Below, piece by piece: positions 1 through 7,114 of a DNA stretch of 64,000 nucleotides. Position 1 is the stretch's first letter. The number at the start of each line of letters is the position of its first letter. The notes beneath the pieces were generated by a model, which did no database searches, was not told the DNA's origin, and saw nothing but the letters and a program-made list of their open reading frames with translations. Origin of the DNA: Bacillota bacterium (GTDB lineage: Bacteria > Bacillota > Clostridia > Oscillospirales > Acutalibacteraceae); NCBI GenBank assembly GCA_023410445.1, contig JAEYPT010000003.1:120339-184338 (forward strand). Reading direction: 5' to 3'. The translations under genes and the position numbers were made by a program.

Positions 1-890
1 GTGCCGGAGGAAACTGTTGTGCCGGAAGAAGCACTTCCGGATGATGCGCTTCCTGAAGATGCAGACGACGAAAGGATCGGCTTTTCGGTATTCTTTGAGC
101 CTTTGGAGCTCGTTGAAACCGGCGCTTTATAAATTGTGATTTCAACACGGCGATTTTTCGCCTGTCCCTCCGGCGTATCGTTCGACGCGACCGGCATAAA
201 ATGCGAATAGCCCTGAATGGAAAGCTTATCCTGCTTCAGTCCGTAACCGATCATACTGTTCAGGACCGTAACTGCGCGGTCTGTGGACAGCTTCCAGGAA
301 ATCTGATCACTCTGGGTGGAGTTAACGACGACATCCGCGGTATGTCCGCTGATGGTAATATGATCCACATAATCATAGACGCTTGCGATGGCGCCCTCGA
401 TTTCCTTCATGATCGGCTCACTGCTCGAAAGCATATCTGGGCTGTTCGGCTCAAACATCACAACATCCTTCAGGTGAATCTGGATATAATCGTTGGTATT
501 TTCCAGCCCAATCTGATCCTCCAGATGATTCTGCTTGATGTAATTCTGAAGGGTGTTGAAGACCGCGTCAAGCGCCTTATCCGCGGCGACTTTTCCCGCA
601 CCGTTAATGGTTCCGGCACCCGCGCCGGACGACGCGGCGGCGGAAGAGGACGGCTTTACGGAAAGAGCATTTCCGTTTCCGGCCCCCGCCCCCGAACCCG
701 TTCCCTGAGAGGTTCCGTTATTCAGAGCGGAATGGAAGTTCTTCGCAATTTCCTGAAGCTTCTTTTCATTAATGGTACTCATGGAATAAAGGATGATAAA
801 CAGTGCAAGCAAAAGGGTAATCATATCCGAATAAGTCAGCAGCCAGCGTTCTCCATTTTCCTTTTTCGGGGTTTCCGGTGCTTTTTTCAT
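1..890 (-). CDS. motB: Flagellar motor stator protein MotB (3' end outside window)
   Basis: MotB forms the ion-conducting stator with MotA and anchors it to peptidoglycan. Reading from 890, the protein has a short basic N-terminus, then one membrane helix at about residues 17-37 opening with LLTYSDM; Asp22 is the expected proton-binding residue. A low-complexity Ser/Gly/Ala linker follows, then an OmpA-type peptidoglycan-binding domain (GHTADVVVN, AKNRRVEI). The frame stays open to base 1, where the tail becomes Ser-, Ala- and Pro-rich beyond the OmpA domain, so the C-terminus is not seen. The gene starts 16 nt after motA ends, as in a normal motAB operon. Confidence 0.93.
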   Translation of the reverse strand, partial: MKKAPETPKKENGERWLLTYSDMITLLLALFIILYSMSTINEKKLQEIAKNFHSALNNGTSQGTGSGAGAGNGNALSVKPSSSAAASSGAGAGTINGAGKVAADKALDAVFNTLQNYIKQNHLEDQIGLENTNDYIQIHLKDVVMFEPNSPDMLSSSEPIMKEIEGAIASVYDYVDHITISGHTADVVVNSTQSDQISWKLSTDRAVTVLNSMIGYGLKQDKLSIQGYSHFMPVASNDTPEGQAKNRRVEITIYKAPVSTSSKGSKNTEKPILSSSASSGSASSGSASSGTTVSSG

Positions 891-906
891 GATTCAACCG
901 CTCCCG

Positions 907-1710
907 TCAGTTTTCGATTCCCGCTTTGTACTTCTTTTCGCCCTTCGGGAACGCGTGATAATACAGGGAAAGTTTGTTGACGATATTTCTGGAGGACTCG
1001 CCGCTCGCAAGCATGCACATCCCGTCGATAATCATTTCACGGAACAGAATCTGGCGGCTCAGGCAGCCCTTCATGTGATTTGCAAACGGCAAATAGACGA
1101 TATTTGCCAGAACAACGCCGTACAGCGTCGCAACAAACGCAACACCGATGGAAGCGGTAAGTTCCTCTGCGTTTGACATGTTGGACAGAACCTGAACCAG
1201 ACCCATAACCGTACCGATAACACCCATGGTCGGCGAAAATCCGGCTGCTCCCTCAAATACCGAAATCTGTTCCTCAACTTTCTGCTTGTAGGACTGGATA
1301 TCCGCCGAAAGCGTATCCCGCATGACATCCATATCCTTCATATCCGTCGCAAGGATCATGGCTTCCTTCATCATCAGGAAATTATCAGTCTGAAGGTCGG
1401 CGTCGTTCAGCTGCGTCTGGAGCTGCAGAAGACCCTGCGACCGGCAGAGATCTGCCAACGCTGAAACCTTTTGAATCAGCTTGTCTGGGTCAGGGTCATT
1501 TTTCTTGGAAAAGCTGGCCAATAGTCCCTTAAACGCAGACGCAATGCCGTCAAAGCCGAAGGAAATTACAACTGCTCCGATTGTGCCGCCAACCACGGTA
1601 ACGAACGGGCTGAGTATAAAAAGGGAAGCAATATGTCCTTTTTCAATGGTGAATCCTGTCAGCAGGGAACCGAATCCAATGATAAGCCCTGCAATGGTTG
1701 AAATGCTCAT
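907..1710 (-). CDS. motA: Flagellar motor stator protein MotA
   Basis: MotA is the four-helix partner of MotB in the stator that drives the flagellum. The 267-residue product has the usual length. Hydrophobic segments lie near residues 5-20 and 30-55, and a second pair around 145-210 contains GFSPTMGVIGTVMGLVQVL and GVAFVATLYGVVLANIVYLP, both typical of the family. A long charged cytoplasmic region (about 60-140) lies between them. It is immediately upstream of motB and is the first gene of the pair. The start at 1710 follows a weak AGAGG that overlaps the start region. Confidence 0.95.
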   Translation of the reverse strand: MSISTIAGLIIGFGSLLTGFTIEKGHIASLFILSPFVTVVGGTIGAVVISFGFDGIASAFKGLLASFSKKNDPDPDKLIQKVSALADLCRSQGLLQLQTQLNDADLQTDNFLMMKEAMILATDMKDMDVMRDTLSADIQSYKQKVEEQISVFEGAAGFSPTMGVIGTVMGLVQVLSNMSNAEELTASIGVAFVATLYGVVLANIVYLPFANHMKGCLSRQILFREMIIDGMCMLASGESSRNIVNKLSLYYHAFPKGEKKYKAGIEN

Positions 1711-1848
1711 CCTCTCATCGACCTTCCAATTCTGTATGGTGTGTTATAACGCTCAAAGGGGGGGGCGAACGCGTTTCTGCAATTTCCCAAAAAATTCGAT
1801 CTTTTTCGAGGAAAAAAGCGCGCACCTTCCCCTTTACGGAAAGGTATG

Positions 1849-2193
1849 TTAGAAATTCCCGCCGTTCCAGCCCCAATATTGTGATTCCTCATACTGGATA
1901 TAGATACGCGCCGGTTCGACTCCCAGCTCAAGACTGATTGCATCCGTCAAAGCCGATGTCAGTTTATCGTAAGCCGTTTGCGGCGCTTTCCCGAAAAGGC
2001 CGACCTTAACAAAAGCAATGGGCTTCTGATCGTCGCCGGCAAAATACATTCGGCAGCCGCCCTGAAGTGAAACCATAAGCCACCGTTCGGTTTTTCCGGG
2101 CACCAGCTCAATGGATTTTCCGAATTTCTGCTTCAGGTTCGTTTCCTTTTCCCGAGTGATTTCTTGATTTGTACTTAACTGGATACAAGGCAT
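1849..2193 (-). CDS. MIF/phenylpyruvate tautomerase-like protein
   Basis: The 114-residue protein fits the macrophage migration inhibitory factor family, small trimeric enol-keto tautomerases. After removal of Met1 the new N-terminus is Pro (PCIQLSTN), the catalytic base in this family. The C-terminal part, with ARIYIQYEES and then WGWNGGNF, matches the family's final strand and conserved Asn-Gly. A strong GGAGGG precedes the ATG, and a promoter-like pair lies upstream on the minus strand. The true substrate is unknown: bacterial members often show weak tautomerase activity without an assigned pathway. Neighbours give no functional hint. Confidence 0.8.
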   Translation of the reverse strand: MPCIQLSTNQEITREKETNLKQKFGKSIELVPGKTERWLMVSLQGGCRMYFAGDDQKPIAFVKVGLFGKAPQTAYDKLTSALTDAISLELGVEPARIYIQYEESQYWGWNGGNF

Positions 2194-2232
2194 TCGAATC
2201 CCTCCGACCGATTATTTACAAATATTACATTT

Positions 2233-2261
2233 ATTTTATCACCGGAGCTCTCAAAATACAA
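2233..2261 (-). promoter_or_regulatory. Sigma-A-type promoter of the MIF-like gene
   Basis: On the minus strand, TTGTAT (2256-2261) and TAAAAT (2233-2238) are separated by exactly 17 bases, 40 nt upstream of the start codon at 2193. The spacing is ideal. The -35 is weak and the -10 close to consensus. Confidence 0.5.
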
Positions 2262-2343
2262 TTGAATTTTTATATTCCGCTCTTCTTTTAAAAATGTTTT
2301 GCAAATCTGTGACCGGTATTTTCCATGTTTTTTTCCTCTTGGG

Positions 2344-2371
2344 TTGTATCAGAGAAGCATTGTGCTATAAT
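2344..2371 (+). promoter_or_regulatory. Sigma-A-type promoter of yqeY
   Basis: TTGTAT (2344-2349) and a perfect TATAAT (2366-2371) are 16 bases apart and lie about 35 nt upstream of the yqeY start. It is divergent from the promoter of the MIF-like gene. Confidence 0.55.
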
Positions 2372-2405
2372 AGCAAAGGAAAAACGTGAAAAGGAGACAC
2401 CGCTT

Positions 2406-2852
2406 ATGTCTAAGATTGATGAAATCCGCGCGGAAATGGTTGCCGCAATGAAAAACGGAGATAAAGCCAGAAAGGGCGTTCTTTCCCTGCTCCTCTCGGC
2501 ACTGAAGGCTAAATGGGTCGACAAGCACGCCGACCTGACAGAGGAAGAGGAAAACACCGTGATTCAGAAAGAAATCCGGCAGACGCGCGAAACCATGGAA
2601 GCCGCACCGAAGGACCGGACGGACATTATTGAGGAATGCCGGTACGCTCTTTCCGTGCTGGAGCCATTTGCGCCAAGCATGATGAGTGAAGAGGAAATAA
2701 AGAGCATTCTTGACGGCGTTCTAGCAAAACTCGGTATTTCCGAACCGACAGCTAAGGACCGCGGCCGCATTATGAAGGCGTTCATGCCGGAGGTCAAAGG
2801 CCGAGCCGACGGCAGCACGGTCAGCCGCATTGTAACCGAGCGCTGCAAATAA
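2406..2852 (+). CDS. yqeY: GatB/YqeY domain protein
   Basis: The 148-residue protein is a free-standing version of the YqeY domain that forms the C-terminal tail of GatB and GlnRS. It is helical and begins MSKIDEIRAEMVAAMKNGD, with the family signature around KARKGVLSLLLSALK and a C-terminal GRIMKAFMPEVKGRADGS. The ATG at 2406 was chosen because AAGGAGA lies just upstream; an in-frame extension to 2325 would cover the promoter. The family is widespread and tRNA-related by homology, but its cellular role is unproven. Confidence 0.9.
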   Translation: MSKIDEIRAEMVAAMKNGDKARKGVLSLLLSALKAKWVDKHADLTEEEENTVIQKEIRQTRETMEAAPKDRTDIIEECRYALSVLEPFAPSMMSEEEIKSILDGVLAKLGISEPTAKDRGRIMKAFMPEVKGRADGSTVSRIVTERCK

Positions 2853-3016
2853 GTCCCGACTCACGAACTCGCTTCCCCCTTTCCGCGCGGTGATTTTACC
2901 GGCGGGAAAGGGGGATTTTTCTTTTTCACGGGAATTGATGGTTGAAATCCCCTGTATCCAAGAAAATTCAAACTCATATTATGATACTATTCCGCAATAA
3001 AGAAATGAGGATTTCT

Positions 3017-3463
3017 ATGCCGTACTCAAACAGAGAGCTTCTGGCGCGGCTGATCAAATGCGAAGCGGGCGGCGAGGGCGATGATGGCATGTACGCGGTC
3101 GCTTCGATTATCGTCAACCGCAAGAATGTGCCTTACGGAGAATTTTTCAAGGTAAGCAACGGCGGTGATATCCGGGCGATCATGCTGCAGCCGAATCAGT
3201 TTACCTGCATCAAAACTTCGGTCGGAGGCTCCTACAACGCGCAGAACGTCTACAATACCGATCCGGATGAAATTCACTACCACATTGCCGATTGGGCCCT
3301 CGCCAACAACACGGCAAATTCGATTGCAAACTCACTCTTTTATTACAATCCGTACAATCCCAAATGCGCGCCGTATTTTCCACCCGGGGGAGCAGGCGTC
3401 ATCTTCAACCGGATCAATCAGCACTGTTTTTACACCCCTACGCAGAAATATGCGCAAACCTGA
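3017..3463 (+). CDS. cwlJ: Cell wall hydrolase CwlJ-like (SleB/CwlJ family), spore cortex lytic enzyme
   Basis: The 148-residue product is a compact Hydrolase_2 domain. It opens with SNRELLARLIKCEAGGEGDDG, which contains the family's catalytic Glu, and continues with AVASIIVNRK and QPNQFTCI. There is no signal peptide or peptidoglycan-binding domain, which fits CwlJ (coat-localised, made in the mother cell) better than SleB. Start 3017 is preceded by ATGAGG; an ATG at 3005 is possible. gerQ begins 15 nt after the stop, and GerQ is required for CwlJ localisation in Bacillus, so the pairing supports the assignment. Confidence 0.87.
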   Translation: MPYSNRELLARLIKCEAGGEGDDGMYAVASIIVNRKNVPYGEFFKVSNGGDIRAIMLQPNQFTCIKTSVGGSYNAQNVYNTDPDEIHYHIADWALANNTANSIANSLFYYNPYNPKCAPYFPPGGAGVIFNRINQHCFYTPTQKYAQT

Positions 3464-3478
3464 AATGAGGTGAGTCAA

Positions 3479-4024
3479 ATGAATTCCAATATTCCGGATT
3501 ACAGCGCCGTTTACAACGGCCCGAATCTGGATTACTGCACCCCCTGTCAGCAAATGCAGCTCGGTCCGCAGACGCAGGCCGCTCCCGCGGCCCCGACGTA
3601 TACTCAGACGACCCTGCCGATGCCCCTGATGACTCCGCAGGGAAGCAGTATGATGCCGGCGGGAAACACCCAGCCTTCGCAGCGTCCTGCCGGTACGCAG
3701 CAATCCACAGGGACAGCCGGCCAGCAGATTACCCATCAGACACTGCCCTCTACGATGGTCACCGGTATGTTCGCGCCGATTACGGATACAACTCAGGTCG
3801 CGCCGATGACCGCAGACAGTATGGAATACTTGAACGGTCTGATGCGTTCGCAGATCGGCCGAAGAGTGAAAGTGGACTTTCTGATCGGAACCAATACGTT
3901 TACCGATCGGACCGGCACTTTGGTGGGAGTCGGTGCGAATTACATTCTTCTTCGGGAAGCCAATTCAGACGATATTCTTGCATGTGATTTCTTCAACATC
4001 AAATTCGTCACATTCTATTATTAA
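3479..4024 (+). CDS. gerQ: Spore coat protein GerQ
   Basis: GerQ is a coat protein that holds CwlJ in place and is crosslinked by transglutaminase in Bacillus. The N-terminal ~105 residues are low-complexity and rich in Gln, Pro, Thr and Met. The C-terminal ~75 residues are the conserved GerQ domain (SMEYLNGLMRSQIGRRVKVDF through FFNIKFVTFYY). ATG 3479 has GAGG at the right distance; a GTG at 3470 would overlap that ribosome site. It sits directly behind cwlJ, the arrangement expected of a coupled germination operon expressed late in sporulation. Confidence 0.9.
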   Translation: MNSNIPDYSAVYNGPNLDYCTPCQQMQLGPQTQAAPAAPTYTQTTLPMPLMTPQGSSMMPAGNTQPSQRPAGTQQSTGTAGQQITHQTLPSTMVTGMFAPITDTTQVAPMTADSMEYLNGLMRSQIGRRVKVDFLIGTNTFTDRTGTLVGVGANYILLREANSDDILACDFFNIKFVTFYY

Positions 4025-4118
4025 TTAAATTTTTTTAAAGCATTTATTTGAAAAATAAAGTAGAAAAAGACAGCGTCTGTTTTTGCTTCTCGGGCCCCAC
4101 ATTTTTGAAAAATGGGTA

Positions 4119-4147
4119 TTGACAAATTTTTCGCCGCAGTTTATAAT
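4119..4147 (+). promoter_or_regulatory. Promoter of the T-box aminotransferase
   Basis: Perfect TTGACA (4119-4124), 17-base spacer, perfect TATAAT (4142-4147). It starts a leader of about 310 nt that contains the T-box described next. Confidence 0.75.
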
Positions 4148-4154
4148 TACCGCA

Positions 4155-4434
4155 ATTGAATAAAGCGTGAAAGGCAATGAAGGGGAAAATTACGCAGTGC
4201 CGGCAGCTCAGAGAAGGAATGGTTGGTGAAAATTCCTGTGTCGCACCCGGAGTAGCCGCCCCCGAGCCGTGAGGCCAACGTCGAAAGCCAGTAGTCTTCA
4301 CCGGAATTCCCCGTTACAGGAAAATGATATCGGTTTTATACCCGTATCAGAGAGCGCGCCATGCGGCGCGAATTTAGGTGGTACCGCGAAGCTTACAGCC
4401 TTCGTCCTATTGTTTTAGGACGAAGGCTTTTTTT
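4155..4434 (+). promoter_or_regulatory. T-box riboswitch upstream of aminotransferase
   Basis: The leader holds a long stem I closed by GGGG near 4181 and CCCC near 4312, and the conserved T-box AGGTGGTACCGCG at about 4376-4388, whose TGGT would pair with the tRNA ACCA end. A strong terminator follows: GCCTTCGTCCTA (4398-4409) pairs with TAGGACGAAGGC (4416-4427), followed by seven T. Uncharged tRNA binding should favour the antiterminator. The specifier is not certain: by alignment with the pheS T-box in this window, GAATTC in stem I suggests TTC (Phe), but ATT (Ile) in an adjacent frame cannot be excluded by eye. Confidence 0.9.
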
Positions 4435-4464
4435 ATACAAAAATTTGAAACTGGAGGCAGAAAA

Positions 4465-5667
4465 ATGGAAGTGCAGTTTGCAGACCGAATCAACAAGGTG
4501 AAAAAATCGTTTATTCGGGAAGTTTTAAAGGTGACGCAGGATTCTTCCTATATTTCCTTTGCGGGGGGACTGCCGAACCCGGCGTCTTTTCCGGTACAGG
4601 AGATCAGCGACGCCGCCGTCAACGTGCTGAAAGAAGACGGAGCCGATGCGCTGCAGTACAGCACAACAGAAGGTTACCTTCCGCTGCGGAAGGCCATTGC
4701 CGAGCGCTACGGAAAGCGATTCGGAATGAAGGTCGGACCGGAAAACATCGTGATCACAAACGGCTCCCAGCAGGGACTCGATCTGCTGGGAAAACTGCTT
4801 CTGAATGCGGAGGATGCAGTGCTGTTTGAGCGCCCCGGCTATTTCGGAGCAATTCAGGCACTTTCGTTCTATGAGCCGGATTTCTGCTCGGTTCCGCTTC
4901 TAGAAGACGGCGTCGATTTGGAGGCTCTGGAAAGCATCCTGAAAGAGAAGCGGCCGAAGCTGTTTTACACCGTTCCGAATTTCCAGAATCCGTCGGGTCT
5001 CACCTATTCCCGCGAAAACCGGGAAAAGACTGCCGCCCTGCTGAAAAAATATAGCACCCTGCTGGTGGAGGACGATCCCTACGGCGAACTCCGTTTTTCC
5101 GGAACGGAACAGCCCCCCATCAACTCGTTTATGGAAGGTGCCGGGATCATGCTCGGGTCGTTTTCCAAAATTGTATCCCCCGCCATGCGCCTCGGCTGGA
5201 TCTGCGCCGCGCCGGAAATTATCGATCGGCTGGTAACGACGAAACAGGCCGCGGACCTGCACACAAACTATTTCGCCCAGAGAGTCGTGCAGAGGTATCT
5301 TGCTGACAACGATCTCGATGAGCATATCGAAAAAATCAAGGTTATGTATTCGGAGCGGTGCAGCTGCATGGCAGCAATGGTTCAGAAATACTTTCCGGAC
5401 GGAGTTCATTGCACCAGGCCGGAGGGCGGCATGTTCATGTGGGTCACCCTGCCCGACGGACTTTCTTCCTGGGACCTTCTGAAACTCTCAACGGAAGAAA
5501 AAGTTGTTTTCGTACCGGGCTCGGAATTCTATGTGGAAGACCCCGATCTGAGGACTTTCCGCATCAATTACACCAATTCCGACGCGGATGTGATTGAAGC
5601 GGGAATCAGCCGGTTGGGCCGGTCCATCCGGAAGCTGATGCATTCCACCGTAAATGTCGTACGCTGA
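4465..5667 (+). CDS. PLP-dependent aminotransferase, Aro8/LysN-like class I
   Basis: The 400-residue fold-type I aminotransferase has the pyridoxal lysine at Lys235 in GSFSKIVSP, an upstream VEDDPYGELRF with the PLP-binding Asp and Tyr, and the substrate-carboxylate Arg in TFRINY near the C-terminus. It lacks the N-terminal GntR domain of MocR regulators. The family contains 2-aminoadipate and aromatic/branched-chain aminotransferases. Control by a T-box implies an amino-acid biosynthetic role for the matching amino acid. ATG 4465 follows CTGGAGG; a longer frame starting at 4378 would run through the T-box and is rejected. Confidence 0.88.
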   Translation: MEVQFADRINKVKKSFIREVLKVTQDSSYISFAGGLPNPASFPVQEISDAAVNVLKEDGADALQYSTTEGYLPLRKAIAERYGKRFGMKVGPENIVITNGSQQGLDLLGKLLLNAEDAVLFERPGYFGAIQALSFYEPDFCSVPLLEDGVDLEALESILKEKRPKLFYTVPNFQNPSGLTYSRENREKTAALLKKYSTLLVEDDPYGELRFSGTEQPPINSFMEGAGIMLGSFSKIVSPAMRLGWICAAPEIIDRLVTTKQAADLHTNYFAQRVVQRYLADNDLDEHIEKIKVMYSERCSCMAAMVQKYFPDGVHCTRPEGGMFMWVTLPDGLSSWDLLKLSTEEKVVFVPGSEFYVEDPDLRTFRINYTNSDADVIEAGISRLGRSIRKLMHSTVNVVR

Positions 5668-5695
5668 AAACGCCCGGTTTGCATTCATGCCGAAA

Positions 5696-5729
5696 AATGC
5701 CCTCTGCAGTAAAAACCGCAGAGGGCATT
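5696..5729 (-). terminator. Terminator between aminotransferase and coiled-coil gene
   Basis: A perfect 12-bp stem (5696-5707 with 5718-5729, core GCCCTCTGC) lies between two converging genes. The run of T that would complete it is on the minus strand, so it best terminates the minus-strand gene at 5743-5970. It may act in both directions. Confidence 0.65.
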
Positions 5730-5742
5730 CGCCATCCGAAGA

Positions 5743-5970
5743 TTATGCGTTTTTCTGAATGTTTTCCAGAAATTCAGCGGCGGTTTTTCCGCTTGATTTC
5801 ACTGCTTGATAAAGAGCCGTCAATTCTTCTTTTTCTTTCCGTTCCTGCAGCTTCTTTTTCAGTTCTTTCGCTTCCGTAATTTTCTGCTTATACGTCTCAA
5901 TCGAAGCATCCACTTCTGCAATCTGCTCTTCAATTGTTTTGGCATTCAACGGTTTCCGTCCACGTGGCAT
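5743..5970 (-). CDS. Small basic coiled-coil protein with AT-hook-like N-terminus
   Basis: I do not recognise the family with certainty. The 75 residues begin MPRGRKP, resembling an AT-hook core, followed by a long charged helix (about 10-50, heptad-like, KKKLQERKEKEEL) and a short C-terminal motif KSSGKTAAEFLENI. This oligomerisation-plus-DNA-hook layout recalls small nucleoid-type proteins, but that is inference. A GGGGAGAA ribosome site precedes the ATG. Its probable promoter (TTGCCA at 6041-6046 and TATTGT at 6018-6023, minus strand, 17-base spacer) is overlapped by a perfect palindrome, suggesting regulation, possibly by itself. Confidence 0.75.
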   Translation of the reverse strand: MPRGRKPLNAKTIEEQIAEVDASIETYKQKITEAKELKKKLQERKEKEELTALYQAVKSSGKTAAEFLENIQKNA

Positions 5971-6039
5971 AATTGTAATTCTCCCCTTTCTTACAGTTTA
6001 AAGAACAACTGTTATAAACAATAGTAATTATATCACAGC

Positions 6040-6068
6040 TTGGCAAAATAATGCATATATTTTGCCAA
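6040..6068. promoter_or_regulatory. Perfect 10-bp inverted repeat, operator candidate
   Basis: TTGGCAAAAT (6040-6049) and ATTTTGCCAA (6059-6068) are exact inverted copies around a 9-base centre containing ATGCAT. The left arm covers the -35 element of the minus-strand gene at 5743-5970. No T tract follows on either strand, so it looks like a protein-binding site and not a terminator. Confidence 0.6.
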
Positions 6069-6142
6069 ATTCCAAATTTTATTTTTTTAACGAACTTTAA
6101 CCACCTCTTTTTTGATGCTTTCGGAATCGCAGGTAAAATTTC

Positions 6143-6171
6143 TTGTATGTGAAAGCGGAACCGCTTATAAT
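6143..6171 (+). promoter_or_regulatory. Promoter of the HAD-methyltransferase operon
   Basis: TTGTAT (6143-6148), 17 bases, perfect TATAAT (6166-6171), about 45 nt upstream of the first gene. Confidence 0.55.
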
Positions 6172-6217
6172 AAAATGGCAGGAATAAAAAAACAGCTCGA
6201 AAAAGGTGGTGGCGTAT

Positions 6218-7114
6218 TTGAAGGAAAACGGAAAAACGGTTGCCGCCGTTCTGTATGATTTTGACAATACTCTGTCAACCAAAGATATGCAGGAATACGC
6301 GTTTATTCCCGGTGTGGGAATGAGTCCCGAGGAATTCTGGGAAAAGTGCCGCTACATGGCTGACGCGCACCAGATGGACCAGATTCTCGCCTATATGTAC
6401 GTCATGGTCGATTCCGCCAAGGGAAAAATGCTTCTTAACCGCAGCGAATTCGCCAGGCTCGGAAAAAGTGTGGAGCTGTTCCCCGGAGTTCCGTCCTGGT
6501 TTGCAAGGGTAAACAAATACGCCGATCGGGAAAACATCACGCTTGAACATTATGTGATTTCTTCCGGGCTCAAGGAAATCATTGAAGGGACAAAAATTGC
6601 AGGCGAGTTTAAAAAGATTTACGCCGCGGAATTTTTTTATGACGAGGACGGCGTTCCGGTCTGGCCCGCAATGGCGGTGAACTACACCAGCAAAACACAG
6701 TTCCTGTTCCGGATCAATAAAAATGTAATGAGCGTAACGGAAAACAACGCTTTAAACGAATTCACACCGGAAGAAAAGCGGAGAATACCATTTCGCAATA
6801 TGATTTACATCGGGGACGGTCTGACGGACGTCCCCTGCATGAAGTTGGTGAAGGTGAACGGCGGGCATTCCGTCGCCGTCTATAAAAGAGGGGACCCCGG
6901 CGAAGCAAACCGTATGATTCTGGACGGGAGGGTCGATTATACCGCCTCTGCAGATTACGGCAGAGGCGGCGAACTGGAAAAGGTTGTCTTTGCGGTAATC
7001 GATCAGATCGCCGCCTGCAACCGCACCATGGAGTATCATCTGGAAGATCAGGAAAGTGCGCTCCGCGAACGGGAAGCCGCGGGTGCCATAGAAAGCGGAG
7101 GGAGCGCGCGTTGA
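6218..7114 (+). CDS. HAD-superfamily phosphatase (phosphoserine phosphatase-like)
   Basis: The 298-residue hydrolase shows the HAD nucleophile motif YDFDNTLS close to the N-terminus and motif IV as YIGDGLTDVPCMKLV near residue 210. A large insertion with aromatic residues (about 20-130) forms a C1-type cap region. The substrate cannot be read from sequence. TTG 6218 was chosen because AGGTGG lies eight bases upstream; GTG at 6206 or 6209 overlaps that site. The stop overlaps the next gene's start (TTGA), so the phosphatase and the DNA methyltransferase are translationally coupled, an unusual partnership. Confidence 0.82.
   Translation: MKENGKTVAAVLYDFDNTLSTKDMQEYAFIPGVGMSPEEFWEKCRYMADAHQMDQILAYMYVMVDSAKGKMLLNRSEFARLGKSVELFPGVPSWFARVNKYADRENITLEHYVISSGLKEIIEGTKIAGEFKKIYAAEFFYDEDGVPVWPAMAVNYTSKTQFLFRINKNVMSVTENNALNEFTPEEKRRIPFRNMIYIGDGLTDVPCMKLVKVNGGHSVAVYKRGDPGEANRMILDGRVDYTASADYGRGGELEKVVFAVIDQIAACNRTMEYHLEDQESALREREAAGAIESGGSAR

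Noticed and set aside
201..980. 259-codon open frame on the plus strand
   Set aside because: Shadow of motB; the minus-strand protein has the membrane helix and OmpA domain expected next to motA.
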